From: an uncultured Acidimicrobiaceae bacterium
Lineage (GTDB): Bacteria; Actinomycetota; Acidimicrobiia; Acidimicrobiales; Ilumatobacteraceae
Direction: 5' to 3'
Length of the DNA stretch: 14,920 nucleotides
Assembly (NCBI GenBank): GCA_903919215.1
Contig: CAIXHI010000272.1
Span: 1 to 14,920 of the forward strand
The notes below the pieces were generated by a model that made no database searches, was not told the origin of the DNA, and saw only the letters and a program-made list of their open reading frames with translations. The position numbers and the translations under genes are program-made. Numbering within the stretch: the stretch's first letter is position 1; every line of letters begins with the position of its first letter. This document shows, piece by piece, positions 7,150 through 13,429 of this stretch.

Positions 7150-7733
7150 TATCGGTTGCCCATGGCGCCGAGGTGCATACCGGCGAGGTCGTTGCCCAGC
7201 ATCACGACCACGGTTGCATCGCCTAGTGCTGCGGTACCGCCGGTGATCCAGACGGGTGTCGGCATCGGCACCACCTTCACGCCCCCCATCATCCGACTGA
7301 CCGAGTCGGCTACATCCTCCGCACCGGCGATGACATAGATCTTGGTCTCAGCAAGGCCAACGTCGGGGCCGAAACCGTCTGTCGGATGGGCGAGCGTGAA
7401 CCCTATGGCGGCGAGTTCGTCGGTCAAGCTGCGCGCTGCGCCGCTCTTCTCCGACGAGTTCGCCACCATCACCGTGGCGCCTGCGGTGACGAGCGGTGTC
7501 TGTGTGGTGGTCGGCGCCAGCGTCGTCGACGTGGTGGTGGACGTCGACGATGTTGTCGAACTGGACGTGGTGGTGGTCGTGGACGGTTCCGTACGCGCGC
7601 CGCGGCTACTGGAGCAGGCGAGGGGAACCGCGACGGCGCACAACACGAGCGCACAACGCGCGACCACCGAGCGGTGACGGGTCGGTGCGGCGAGCGTGGG
7701 GAAGATCATCGTGTCGCTCATGGTGTCTGTCAT
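7149..7733 (-). CDS. exported LytR_C-domain protein with Thr/Ser linker
   Basis: A 194-residue protein. A hydrophobic segment (about 22-40) ends in VPLAC; C40 could be lipidated, but Leu at -2 and Pro at -3 fit the lipobox poorly, so it may instead be a signal anchor or cleaved peptide. Residues about 51-79 are an almost pure Thr/Ser linker. The C-terminal half begins ATVMVANSSEKSGAARSLTDEL..GF, the signature of the LytR C-terminal (LytR_C) domain found attached to, or apart from, LytR-CpsA-Psr cell-wall ligases. No LCP catalytic domain is present, so this is a stand-alone envelope protein of unknown role. Start chosen at ATG 7733, with GAAGAA a few bases upstream; a TTG at 7760 and ATGs at 7721 and 7709 are alternatives. 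It follows the uracil-DNA glycosylase gene by about 34 nt. Confidence 0.75.
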   Translation of the reverse strand: MTDTMSDTMIFPTLAAPTRHRSVVARCALVLCAVAVPLACSSSRGARTEPSTTTTTSSSTTSSTSTTTSTTLAPTTTQTPLVTAGATVMVANSSEKSGAARSLTDELAAIGFTLAHPTDGFGPDVGLAETKIYVIAGAEDVADSVSRMMGGVKVVPMPTPVWITGGTAALGDATVVVMLGNDLAGMHLGAMGNR

Positions 7734-7767
7734 CGTGGCGAGTTCTTCGGCACGACACAAGTCACCT

Positions 7768-8424
7768 TCAGAGCGACCAGTCGATCGGGGTCAACCCGTC
7801 GGCCACGAGCGCAGCATTCGTGCGACTGAACGGTCGACTGCCGAAGAACCCGTTGTGAGCGCTGAGCGGGGACGGGTGCGCAGACTCGATCACGGTGTGC
7901 CGGGTGAGGTCGATGAGCGTCTTCTTCTTGCGGGCGTTCGCTCCCCACAGGATGAACACCACGCGGTGCTCCTTGCCGTTCACGGCTCGCAGCACCTCGT
8001 CGGTGAACGTCTCCCAGCCCATGCCGTGGTGCGACGCAGCCGCTGCGGCACGCACCGTCAGCGTGGTGTTCAACAACAGCACGCCCTGGGCCGCCCAGGC
8101 TTCCAGGTTCCCGTGACCTGGGATCGCCAGGTCGAGGTCGGTGTGCAGTTCCTTGTAGATGTTCGCCAGCGACGGTGGGGTCGCCACGCCGCGCCGCACT
8201 GAGAAGCACAGACCGTGTGCCTGTCCGGGCCCGTGGTACGGGTCTTGCCCCAGGATCACCACACGCGTGTCGGCATAGGTGGTGAGGTGCAACGCCGCGA
8301 ACACATCGGCCTCGGGCGGGAACACGGCGTATGCGGCACGCTGATCGGCGACGTACTGCTGCAGGTGCTGCCAGTACGGCTTGGCGAACTCGCCGCGCAG
8401 TACGGGGTTCCAGTCCGTCGTCAC
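7768..8424 (-). CDS. ung: uracil-DNA glycosylase, family 1
   Basis: Removes uracil from DNA by cleaving the N-glycosidic bond, the first step of base excision repair. The 218 residues contain every family-1 hallmark: GQDPYHGPGQAHGLCFSV with the water-activating D61, LLLNTTLTVR (117-125) with the uracil-contacting Asn, and the minor-groove loop HPSPLSAHNGFFGS with catalytic H183. Length is usual for bacterial Ung, so the gene is complete. It starts with GTG at 8424 and no clear Shine-Dalgarno; a -10-like CATACT ends 6 nt before the start, suggesting a leaderless transcript. Neighbouring exported proteins have no obvious connection with repair. Confidence 0.97.
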   Translation of the reverse strand: MTTDWNPVLRGEFAKPYWQHLQQYVADQRAAYAVFPPEADVFAALHLTTYADTRVVILGQDPYHGPGQAHGLCFSVRRGVATPPSLANIYKELHTDLDLAIPGHGNLEAWAAQGVLLLNTTLTVRAAAAASHHGMGWETFTDEVLRAVNGKEHRVVFILWGANARKKKTLIDLTRHTVIESAHPSPLSAHNGFFGSRPFSRTNAALVADGLTPIDWSL

Positions 8425-8430
8425 TCGGCC

Positions 8431-8436
8431 AGTATG
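8431..8436 (-). promoter_or_regulatory. candidate -10 of a leaderless ung transcript
   Basis: On the minus strand CATACT ends exactly 6 nt before the GTG start of ung. The conserved A at position 2 and T at position 6 of the -10 are present, which would place transcription initiation at the start codon. No convincing -35 is visible. Confidence 0.3.
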
Positions 8437-8463
8437 GACGGTGGCGGGACCGATCGCAGCGAC

Positions 8464-8892
8464 TCAGCCGCCGATGCCGCTGTCGTCGCTGCCGCCACCC
8501 TTGTTGGAGCCGCCGCCCTTGTTGCTGTTCGAGCCGCTGTCATCGAGGCTGGTGCCGGTGGTGTTGCCGGTGGTGTTATCGGTGCCGTTGTCGTCGTTCA
8601 GGTCGTGCACGCCGGCGGCGTCGTGGGATTCGGTCTCGGTCTCGGTCTCGGTCTCGATGCCATGCTCGGACTCGGCCTCGACACTGTGCTCGACACTGTG
8701 CTCGGTCGTGACCTCCACCTCGGTGGTGTGTTCAGCTGCGGAGGTCTCGGGGAGCTCCACCGCAGGTGTCTCGATCTCGACATGGTGGCGGGCGCCCGAG
8801 CTGGCGGCGGCGAACCCGGCGACACCGATCACGAGTGCGCCGGTCATGGCGCTGACGATGACAAAGCGGCGGGGCAGATTGCGGAGCTTCAT
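8464..8892 (-). CDS. exported acidic repeat protein of unknown function
   Basis: A 142-residue protein with a basic start (MKLRNLPRRF), a hydrophobic segment (11-29) and an AAA/SS junction near residue 30 that looks like a signal-peptidase site. The mature part is low complexity: acidic and His/Glu-rich (EHSVEHSVE at 64-72, then a TE repeat at about 81-88), then Asp/Asn/Thr-rich (98-117), then a Gly/Ser tail with two SNKGGG units (124-135). It ends with GIGG. No enzyme domain is seen. The start at ATG 8892 is favoured by AGAAGGA at proper spacing; an in-frame upstream extension to 8937 lacks this. It lies downstream of the sigma/anti-sigma pair, on the same strand. Confidence 0.72.
   Translation of the reverse strand: MKLRNLPRRFVIVSAMTGALVIGVAGFAAASSGARHHVEIETPAVELPETSAAEHTTEVEVTTEHSVEHSVEAESEHGIETETETETESHDAAGVHDLNDDNGTDNTTGNTTGTSLDDSGSNSNKGGGSNKGGGSDDSGIGG
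8631..8654 (-). repeat. hexanucleotide tandem repeat encoding Thr-Glu units
   Basis: Four perfect copies of CGGTCT (plus-strand reading) at 8631-8654 encode alternating Thr/Glu in the exported acidic protein. The unit length is a multiple of three, so copy-number changes would keep the frame. Confidence 0.85.
8678..8701 (-). repeat. 12-bp tandem duplication encoding the EHSV units
   Basis: TCGACACTGTGC occurs twice in a row (8678-8689 and 8690-8701, plus-strand reading) and encodes EHSV-EHSV in the exported acidic protein. The copies are identical, which suggests a recent duplication. Confidence 0.85.
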
Positions 8893-8984
8893 GAGAGGAT
8901 TCCTTCTTCTGGGCGGCGGGAGTGCGCTGGTGTGCAACAGTCACGCCGCCGTCGGCCGGAAGGTTTGGTCGCGGGAAAGAGAAT

Positions 8985-9629
8985 TCACGCCTTGCGGACG
9001 GGCGCTCCATCGATCAGATCGATGCGGATGTGCTGGTCGTCGTTGCTCGAACGCCAGCGGAACTCGATACGAGTGGCCGTCACTGTGCCTGAGTCGAGCG
9101 TAAAGCCTGCAGCTGGTTGGCTGGACAAGAGTTCGAGCGCGCCGTTGGTCACCTTGACGGTGATCGAACCTCCAGCGCAGGTGTAGGTCTGGGCAGCGGT
9201 GTTCCCCGGTGCCGACGATTGCGTGGAAGTCACCGTGGAGCCGCCGATGCTGGTGGACGGCGCTGAGGGCTGGCTGCCGGTGCCCTGACCGTTCGACCCG
9301 GAGGTCGATCCCTCACCGGTGGTCGGCGCAGGGTTCGCGCTGGTGCTGTCGGTGGTCAGGGTGGACTTAGTCTCGACCGCGCTGGTGTCGACCGACAGGC
9401 TGCCGTTGTCACCGGGTTGCAGATTGCTGCGCTGACCTGTGGAGCCGAGCGCGAACACCGCCCCTGCGGCGAGCACTACACAGGCCGCGGTGCCGGCAAC
9501 CATCGCCCGTCGTTGCTTGATATGGCGCACCCGTCCCTGCACCTGGGCGTACGCGGTGTTGACGTCGGGGAACGCACCGCCGGCGGCGCCGAGCAGGCGC
9601 TCCACTCGATCGTCGTCGAATTCGCTCAT
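8985..9629 (-). CDS. single-pass membrane protein, probable anti-sigma factor
   Basis: A 214-residue protein: a short cytoplasmic part (1-41) with DRVERLLGAAG, one transmembrane helix (about 42-62, VAGTAACVVLAAGAVFAL), a Ser/Thr/Gly-rich linker (about 75-147) and a C-terminal beta-rich extracytoplasmic domain with one Cys (C151). Its start overlaps the sigma-factor stop by 4 nt (ATGA), the usual arrangement for a cognate anti-sigma factor, and the topology fits one. No zinc-type HxxxCxxC anti-sigma motif is visible, so the role is inferred from position and topology. A sensor or regulon protein is the alternative. Confidence 0.72.
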   Translation of the reverse strand: MSEFDDDRVERLLGAAGGAFPDVNTAYAQVQGRVRHIKQRRAMVAGTAACVVLAAGAVFALGSTGQRSNLQPGDNGSLSVDTSAVETKSTLTTDSTSANPAPTTGEGSTSGSNGQGTGSQPSAPSTSIGGSTVTSTQSSAPGNTAAQTYTCAGGSITVKVTNGALELLSSQPAAGFTLDSGTVTATRIEFRWRSSNDDQHIRIDLIDGAPVRKA

Positions 9630-10147
9630 GGCAACTGCTCCTGACTACTGGCGAACACACCGCGGAGGCGGTCGCGCCCTTGATGGAGATGGAACTTCAC
9701 GGCTCCATCACTGAGCTTCATTGCTGCTGCGACCTCAACAATGGAGAGGCCCTCGACGTAGAACAGCGCCATCGCCAGTCGCTGTTGGCGGGGCAGTTCG
9801 GCAAGCAGCGAAGTGACGTCCTGGCCGTCACTCCAGTCGATCTGGCTCGGCCGGGCATCGACCTGTAGGCGTTCGACGGCCCGTTCCTTGCGGCCGCTGC
9901 GGCGGTGTTCGTCGCGCAGTTTGTTGATCGCAACACGGCGGATCCAGCCGACCGGATCGTCGTAGCGTTCGATGCGGCGCCAGTGCAGGTGCGCCTTGAC
10001 GAACGCCTCCTGCACGGCGTCGGCGGCGGCTTCCTGGCTGCCAGCCACGACCGCGAGCGCGCGCACCAACCGTGCGTAATGAGCGCGGAACAAGGCTTCG
10101 ACGCTGTCACCGGCGACCACGGGGATCGTCGTGATCGCCTTGTTCAT
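9626..10147 (-). CDS. ECF-type RNA polymerase sigma factor
   Basis: A 173-residue sigma-70-like factor of the extracytoplasmic function group (SigE-like). Region 2 spans ALFRAHYARLVRALAVVAGS through the DDPVGWIRRVAINKLRDEHR helix, typical of -10 recognition. Region 4 contains LPRQQRLAMALFYVEGLSIVEVA followed by the recognition-helix segment SDGAVKFHLHQGRDRLR. Regions 1 and 3 are absent, as expected. ATG 10147 was chosen because a GTG at 10168 would add seven residues; neither has a clear Shine-Dalgarno. The stop overlaps the partner membrane gene, implying translational coupling. A perfect inverted repeat flanks its upstream region. Confidence 0.92.
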   Translation of the reverse strand: MNKAITTIPVVAGDSVEALFRAHYARLVRALAVVAGSQEAAADAVQEAFVKAHLHWRRIERYDDPVGWIRRVAINKLRDEHRRSGRKERAVERLQVDARPSQIDWSDGQDVTSLLAELPRQQRLAMALFYVEGLSIVEVAAAMKLSDGAVKFHLHQGRDRLRGVFASSQEQLP

Positions 10148-10161
10148 CGGGTAGAGCAGCG

Positions 10162-10217
10162 ATTCCACAGTGAGGACACGACCGCAGTTTGTAGCAGGTT
10201 TGGCTGGACTGTGGAAT
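10162..10217. promoter_or_regulatory. perfect 10-bp inverted repeat flanking the sigma-gene promoter region
   Basis: ATTCCACAGT (10162-10171) is the exact reverse complement of ACTGTGGAAT (10208-10217), with 36 nt between. On the minus strand a -10-like TACAAA (10193-10188) lies between the arms, and the distal arm covers the place of a -35 (TTCCAC, spacer 17). This is compatible with paired operator half-sites around the sigma-gene promoter, or with a long-loop mRNA structure. The alternative GTG start at 10168 would lie inside the proximal arm. Confidence 0.45.
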
Positions 10218-10223
10218 TAATTG

Positions 10224-10245
10224 CCCAAGTCGTCCAGACCTTGGG
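10224..10245. promoter_or_regulatory. inverted repeat upstream of the oxygenase gene
   Basis: CCCAAG (10224-10229) pairs with CTTGGG (10240-10245) across 10 nt. A second set overlaps it: CCAGAC at 10234-10239 and 10283-10288, and its complement GTCTGG at 10255-10260, so alternative pairings are possible. It may be an operator or leader structure, but is short enough to be chance. Confidence 0.25.
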
Positions 10246-10328
10246 TGGATCTTCGTCTGGGTGCGAGCCATCACCGGTTCGCCCAGACCGGGGCGCCTGG
10301 TGTCACGGGCGCATTCCAGCCACGGCGC

Positions 10329-10334
10329 TACGGT
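10329..10334 (+). promoter_or_regulatory. candidate -10 of a leaderless oxygenase transcript
   Basis: TACGGT (TAnnnT) ends 6 nt before the ATG at 10341, so transcription would begin at or next to the start codon. No good -35 was found, and an in-frame GGTGG overlapping the hexamer could instead serve as a weak ribosome-binding site. Confidence 0.35.
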
Positions 10335-10340
10335 GGCCAG

Positions 10341-11309
10341 ATGAACAAGATCCTGGACGTCGATCTGCTCGCGTTCGAGCGAGGCAGCGGCGAGCAGCGT
10401 CGAGCCGTTGTCGACGGGGTACGGCGCAGCTTGGCGACCGGGTTCGTCTACACCCGCCACGACCTGTCCGACGACATGCTGGACACCGCCTACGGGATGC
10501 TGAAGGAGTTCTTCGAGCACCCACAAGAGGTCAAGCAGTCGTTCATCGCGCCCGACAGTCACGGTCAGACCGGCTACACCGGTCTGCTGGTGGAGACCGC
10601 CGCCAGCAGCGATGTGCCCGACTGGAAGGAGATGCTGAACTGGGGTATCTCCTTGCCCGAGGGTCACCCACTGCGCGCTCGTTACCCGCATCGCTACGGC
10701 CCGCAGGTGCTGCCCGAGGCGGCGGTGCCCGGTATCACCGAGGTGCTGAACACGTTCCACCAGCAGGTCGAGGACGTCCAACGTCGTTTCCTGCGCATCA
10801 TCGCCGAAGGTCTCGGCTGTCATGAATCGTTCTTCGACGAGATGACCACCAACGGTGCCACGCTCACCCGGGCCATTCGGTACCCCTCGATGCAGCACGC
10901 GCCGCAGGGTGGCCATGTGTGGGCCGGTTCGCACGGCGACATCAACCTCATCACTGCGTTGCCGCGGGCCACTGCCCCTGGCCTGCAAGTGCTGGTCGAC
11001 GATCAGTGGGTCGCTGCGACGGCCCCCGACGGCCAGGTCATCATCAACACCGGCATGATGCTGGAACGGCTCACCAACGGCGTCATCCCCACCGGCATCC
11101 ATCGTGTGGTCGCAGCCCCGGGGTACACCGGTGAGCGCTACAGCGTGGTGCAGTTCGCCCACCCGACGCCGTGGACGTTGCTGAACCCGTTGTCGTGCTG
11201 CATCACCCCAGAGCACCCGCAGCGGTTCTCCGGCATGGCCAGCGCGGACGCACTCGATCTGGTGCTCTATGAGATCAACCTGGTCGAGAACGCACGGCGT
11301 GTCGGATGA
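10341..11309 (+). CDS. 2-oxoglutarate/Fe(II)-dependent oxygenase, isopenicillin-N-synthase-like
   Basis: A 322-residue cytosolic non-haem iron oxygenase that would couple oxidation of a small substrate to 2-oxoglutarate decarboxylation. The double-stranded beta-helix core has the complete iron triad: H198 and D200 in GSHGDINLITAL and H254 in GIHRVV. The co-substrate-binding RxS pair is R266/S268 (ERYSVVQF). The N-terminal DIOX_N-like part has the GFVYTRH strand and KQSFIAP segment of the IPNS/flavonoid-dioxygenase superfamily. Substrate is not predictable; ethylene-forming, gibberellin-type and IPNS enzymes share these motifs. The ATG at 10341 starts the recognisable domain (ILDVDLLAFERG). 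The stop overlaps the next gene by 4 nt, so the two are probably coupled. Confidence 0.88.
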   Translation: MNKILDVDLLAFERGSGEQRRAVVDGVRRSLATGFVYTRHDLSDDMLDTAYGMLKEFFEHPQEVKQSFIAPDSHGQTGYTGLLVETAASSDVPDWKEMLNWGISLPEGHPLRARYPHRYGPQVLPEAAVPGITEVLNTFHQQVEDVQRRFLRIIAEGLGCHESFFDEMTTNGATLTRAIRYPSMQHAPQGGHVWAGSHGDINLITALPRATAPGLQVLVDDQWVAATAPDGQVIINTGMMLERLTNGVIPTGIHRVVAAPGYTGERYSVVQFAHPTPWTLLNPLSCCITPEHPQRFSGMASADALDLVLYEINLVENARRVG

Positions 11310-12331
11310 GCGGATCGGACGAACGCAGAGGTGCGATGAGCGACGACACACTCGACCGTCTGTTGTCGACGGAGCCGCGGCGCGCCGAGGAACAGGGTGA
11401 GGACGAGGGAAGGTCGCGTCAACTCGTCGGTGACGTCATCGTTGCGGTCGATATTGGCGGCACGAAGATGGCGGCTGGGCTGATGACGATGCAGGGTGAA
11501 CTGCTCGATCGCGACCAAATCCCTGTCGATCATCGGCTGTCGGCCGATGGCCTGTTCAGCAGCCTGAACACGTTGGTCAACTCACAGTTGGTACGCGCTC
11601 GCGACCATCACCACATGCGGCCCGTCGCAATCGGTGTCGGTTGTGCTGGCCCAATGTCGCGCGGTGCCGAGACGGTGTCGCCGATCAACATTCATTCGTG
11701 GCGCGAGTACCCCCTGCGCGAGCGTTTGGTCGCAGGCACCACGCTGCCCGTGTACGCCGACCTCGACGCCAAGGCGCTTGCGCTCGCCGAGGGTTGGCTG
11801 GGTGGTGCCCAGGGCAAGGAGAGCTTCCTGGCGATGGTCGTCGGCACTGGCGTTGGTGGCGGCATCGTGTTGAACGGTCAGCTGCTCGACGGTGCCGAAG
11901 GGAACGCCGGCCATGTCGGGCACATCATCGTCGAACCCAACGGCCGCCGTTGCGGGTGCGGATCGAAAGGCTGTCTGGAGGCCGAGGCCTCCGGTAGCGC
12001 GATCGAAGCGATTACCGGCCGTCCACCCAGTGAACCGACGTACGAGATCATGCAACGCACCGGTCGCTTGGTCGGTCGCGCCGCCGCGTCGGTGTGCAAC
12101 CTGCTCGACCTCGACCTGGTGGTCGTCGGTGGTTCGGTGGCCTTGGGGTTCGGTGCCACGTTCTTCAACTCGGCCCAGGAGACCCTCGATGAGCACGCCA
12201 AGCTCAGCTTCTCGCGCGGTGCCCGGATTACGCCCGTGCGCCTCGGCGATCGCGGGCCACTCATCGGGGCCGGTGCGGTGGCCGTCCGCGGGATGCACCG
12301 TGCTCGCCGCGCCGCCCGCTCTCAGCAATGA
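11306..12331 (+). CDS. ROK-family sugar kinase-like protein
   Basis: A 341-residue ROK (repressor/ORF/kinase) family protein, probably phosphorylating a hexose or amino sugar with ATP. Seen: phosphate-binding AVDIGGTKMAAGL (DIGGTK at 49-54), IGVGCAGPM, catalytic-region ADLDAKALALAE with likely base D154, VVGTGVGGGIVLNG, and the zinc cluster H206, C216, C218, C223 in GH..IVEPNGRRCGCGSKGC. No N-terminal helix-turn-helix is visible, so it is the kinase rather than repressor type. Two departures from the common pattern: the NDA motif reads LDA, and the usual sugar-binding Glu of GExGH is H203. The ATG at 11306 overlaps the oxygenase stop; a second ATG at 11336 would shorten the unconserved acidic N-terminus. 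Confidence 0.88.
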   Translation: MSGSDERRGAMSDDTLDRLLSTEPRRAEEQGEDEGRSRQLVGDVIVAVDIGGTKMAAGLMTMQGELLDRDQIPVDHRLSADGLFSSLNTLVNSQLVRARDHHHMRPVAIGVGCAGPMSRGAETVSPINIHSWREYPLRERLVAGTTLPVYADLDAKALALAEGWLGGAQGKESFLAMVVGTGVGGGIVLNGQLLDGAEGNAGHVGHIIVEPNGRRCGCGSKGCLEAEASGSAIEAITGRPPSEPTYEIMQRTGRLVGRAAASVCNLLDLDLVVVGGSVALGFGATFFNSAQETLDEHAKLSFSRGARITPVRLGDRGPLIGAGAVAVRGMHRARRAARSQQ

Positions 12332-12343
12332 GTTCGTCCGCGC

Positions 12344-13429
12344 TCAACTGAAGCGGCGATACACCCATTCGAGCGGTCCGGTTGCATATCGCCGTTGCAG
12401 TTGGTGTGCCACGACCACAGCCACCATCCAGTAGCCGACTGCGAGGAAGATCGAGGTGCCCAGGCCTGCCGGGTGTACCCAGTGCACGCGGTGGACCAGC
12501 AGGTTGAACACCAGGATGTGCCCGACGTAGAGGGTGAGCGTGGTGCGCCCCGCAACGGCGAGCAGATGAGTTGCGGCCCGGCTGGCCGTTCGTCGGAACA
12601 GCAGCCCGAGCGCGGTCACTGCCAGCAGCGTGCTGCCGACCGCGGCGAACACGTAGCACAGGCCGCGATCGAACGGGCCGGTCGAGCGCAGCACGTCGTG
12701 CCAGGGAAGGAACGTGCCAGCGATATAGCCGAGGGCGAGGCAGACTGCGCCGGTGACGGCCAGGCGTGTTCGCCACAACCTGCTGAACGGCAGGAGCCGG
12801 CCGAGCACCATGCCCATGCACAGGAACACCATCCACGGCAGCAGTGGATGGGTGCCGCGCACGAAGGTGTCGAGCAGCAACTCGCGCGGTGAGTGCGGGT
12901 CGGGGGACGGTGACTGCAGCAGCCAGATCACGCCGTGGCCGTCCGAGCTTCGGTCGAGCGCCCACCAGCGCACGGCTGCCGCGGCAAGCGCAGCGGTGAC
13001 GCCGATCGCGATCAGCCATCGCGAGCGCAACGTGAACAGCACTGCCGCCGCGAGGAAGTACGCGCCGTAGAAGAACAGAATCGTTCCACCCCAGACCCAG
13101 TCCAGGAAGTAGCCGAATGCGTACAGCAGCACCCCGCGGCGCACGAGCGTCCAGCGCACGTCGCTGATCGCCTGCCGATCGGCCCCGGCGACGGCGCGAG
13201 CGGTCAGCAGGGTCACACCCATTCCGGCCAGGGTCACGAAGACCGCCGCAAACCGCGTGCTGAGCGGGCCGGACCACGGGTCGAAGACCCGCTCGGCGAA
13301 GTTGCGTGGCGGCCAACTGCCACCCTCCTGCACGAGATACCCGTGGTAGTTCATGACGCACACGCCGATGAGCGCGAGGCCGCGCAACGCGTCGAGTTCC
13401 ACCAACCGGCTGCGAGCCGGTGTGTTCAC
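12344..13429 (-). CDS. DUF418/YeiB-type multi-pass membrane protein
   Basis: A 361-residue inner-membrane protein with roughly 8-10 hydrophobic helices. The N-terminus RLVELDALRGLALIGVCVMN (from residue 8) is the signature shared by YeiB/DUF418 and related membrane acyltransferase-like families, and the C-terminal GPLEWVYRRF matches the end of DUF418 proteins. A transport or acyl-transfer role at the envelope has been suggested for such families, but no catalytic residue can be assigned here. Start chosen at GTG 13429, which overlaps the preceding gene's stop by 4 nt (GTGA) and has GGAG 5 nt upstream; the reading frame stays open to 13906 but that portion is Arg/Pro-rich and antiparallel in character to nothing known. 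It converges with the ROK gene, 12 nt apart. Confidence 0.85.
   Translation of the reverse strand: MNTPARSRLVELDALRGLALIGVCVMNYHGYLVQEGGSWPPRNFAERVFDPWSGPLSTRFAAVFVTLAGMGVTLLTARAVAGADRQAISDVRWTLVRRGVLLYAFGYFLDWVWGGTILFFYGAYFLAAAVLFTLRSRWLIAIGVTAALAAAAVRWWALDRSSDGHGVIWLLQSPSPDPHSPRELLLDTFVRGTHPLLPWMVFLCMGMVLGRLLPFSRLWRTRLAVTGAVCLALGYIAGTFLPWHDVLRSTGPFDRGLCYVFAAVGSTLLAVTALGLLFRRTASRAATHLLAVAGRTTLTLYVGHILVFNLLVHRVHWVHPAGLGTSIFLAVGYWMVAVVVAHQLQRRYATGPLEWVYRRFS

Noticed and set aside
7500..7600. Low-complexity GTGGTGGTC stretch as a possible non-coding repeat or array
   Set aside because: It is explained by the Thr/Ser linker of the LytR_C protein on the minus strand.
8215..9186. Plus-strand open frame across ung, the acidic exported gene and the anti-sigma gene (323 codons)
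   Set aside because: It reads through repeats and an intergenic gap on the wrong strand; the three minus-strand genes have signal peptide, motif or Shine-Dalgarno support.
10213..10234. ECF-type promoter GGAAT...CGTC ahead of the oxygenase gene
   Set aside because: The gap of 13 nt between the elements is too short for ECF promoters, which usually need about 16-18.
12261..13361. Alternative minus-strand frame over the DUF418 gene (366 codons)
   Set aside because: Arg/Ala/Pro-rich without membrane segments, while the chosen frame has DUF418 termini and hydrophobic helices.
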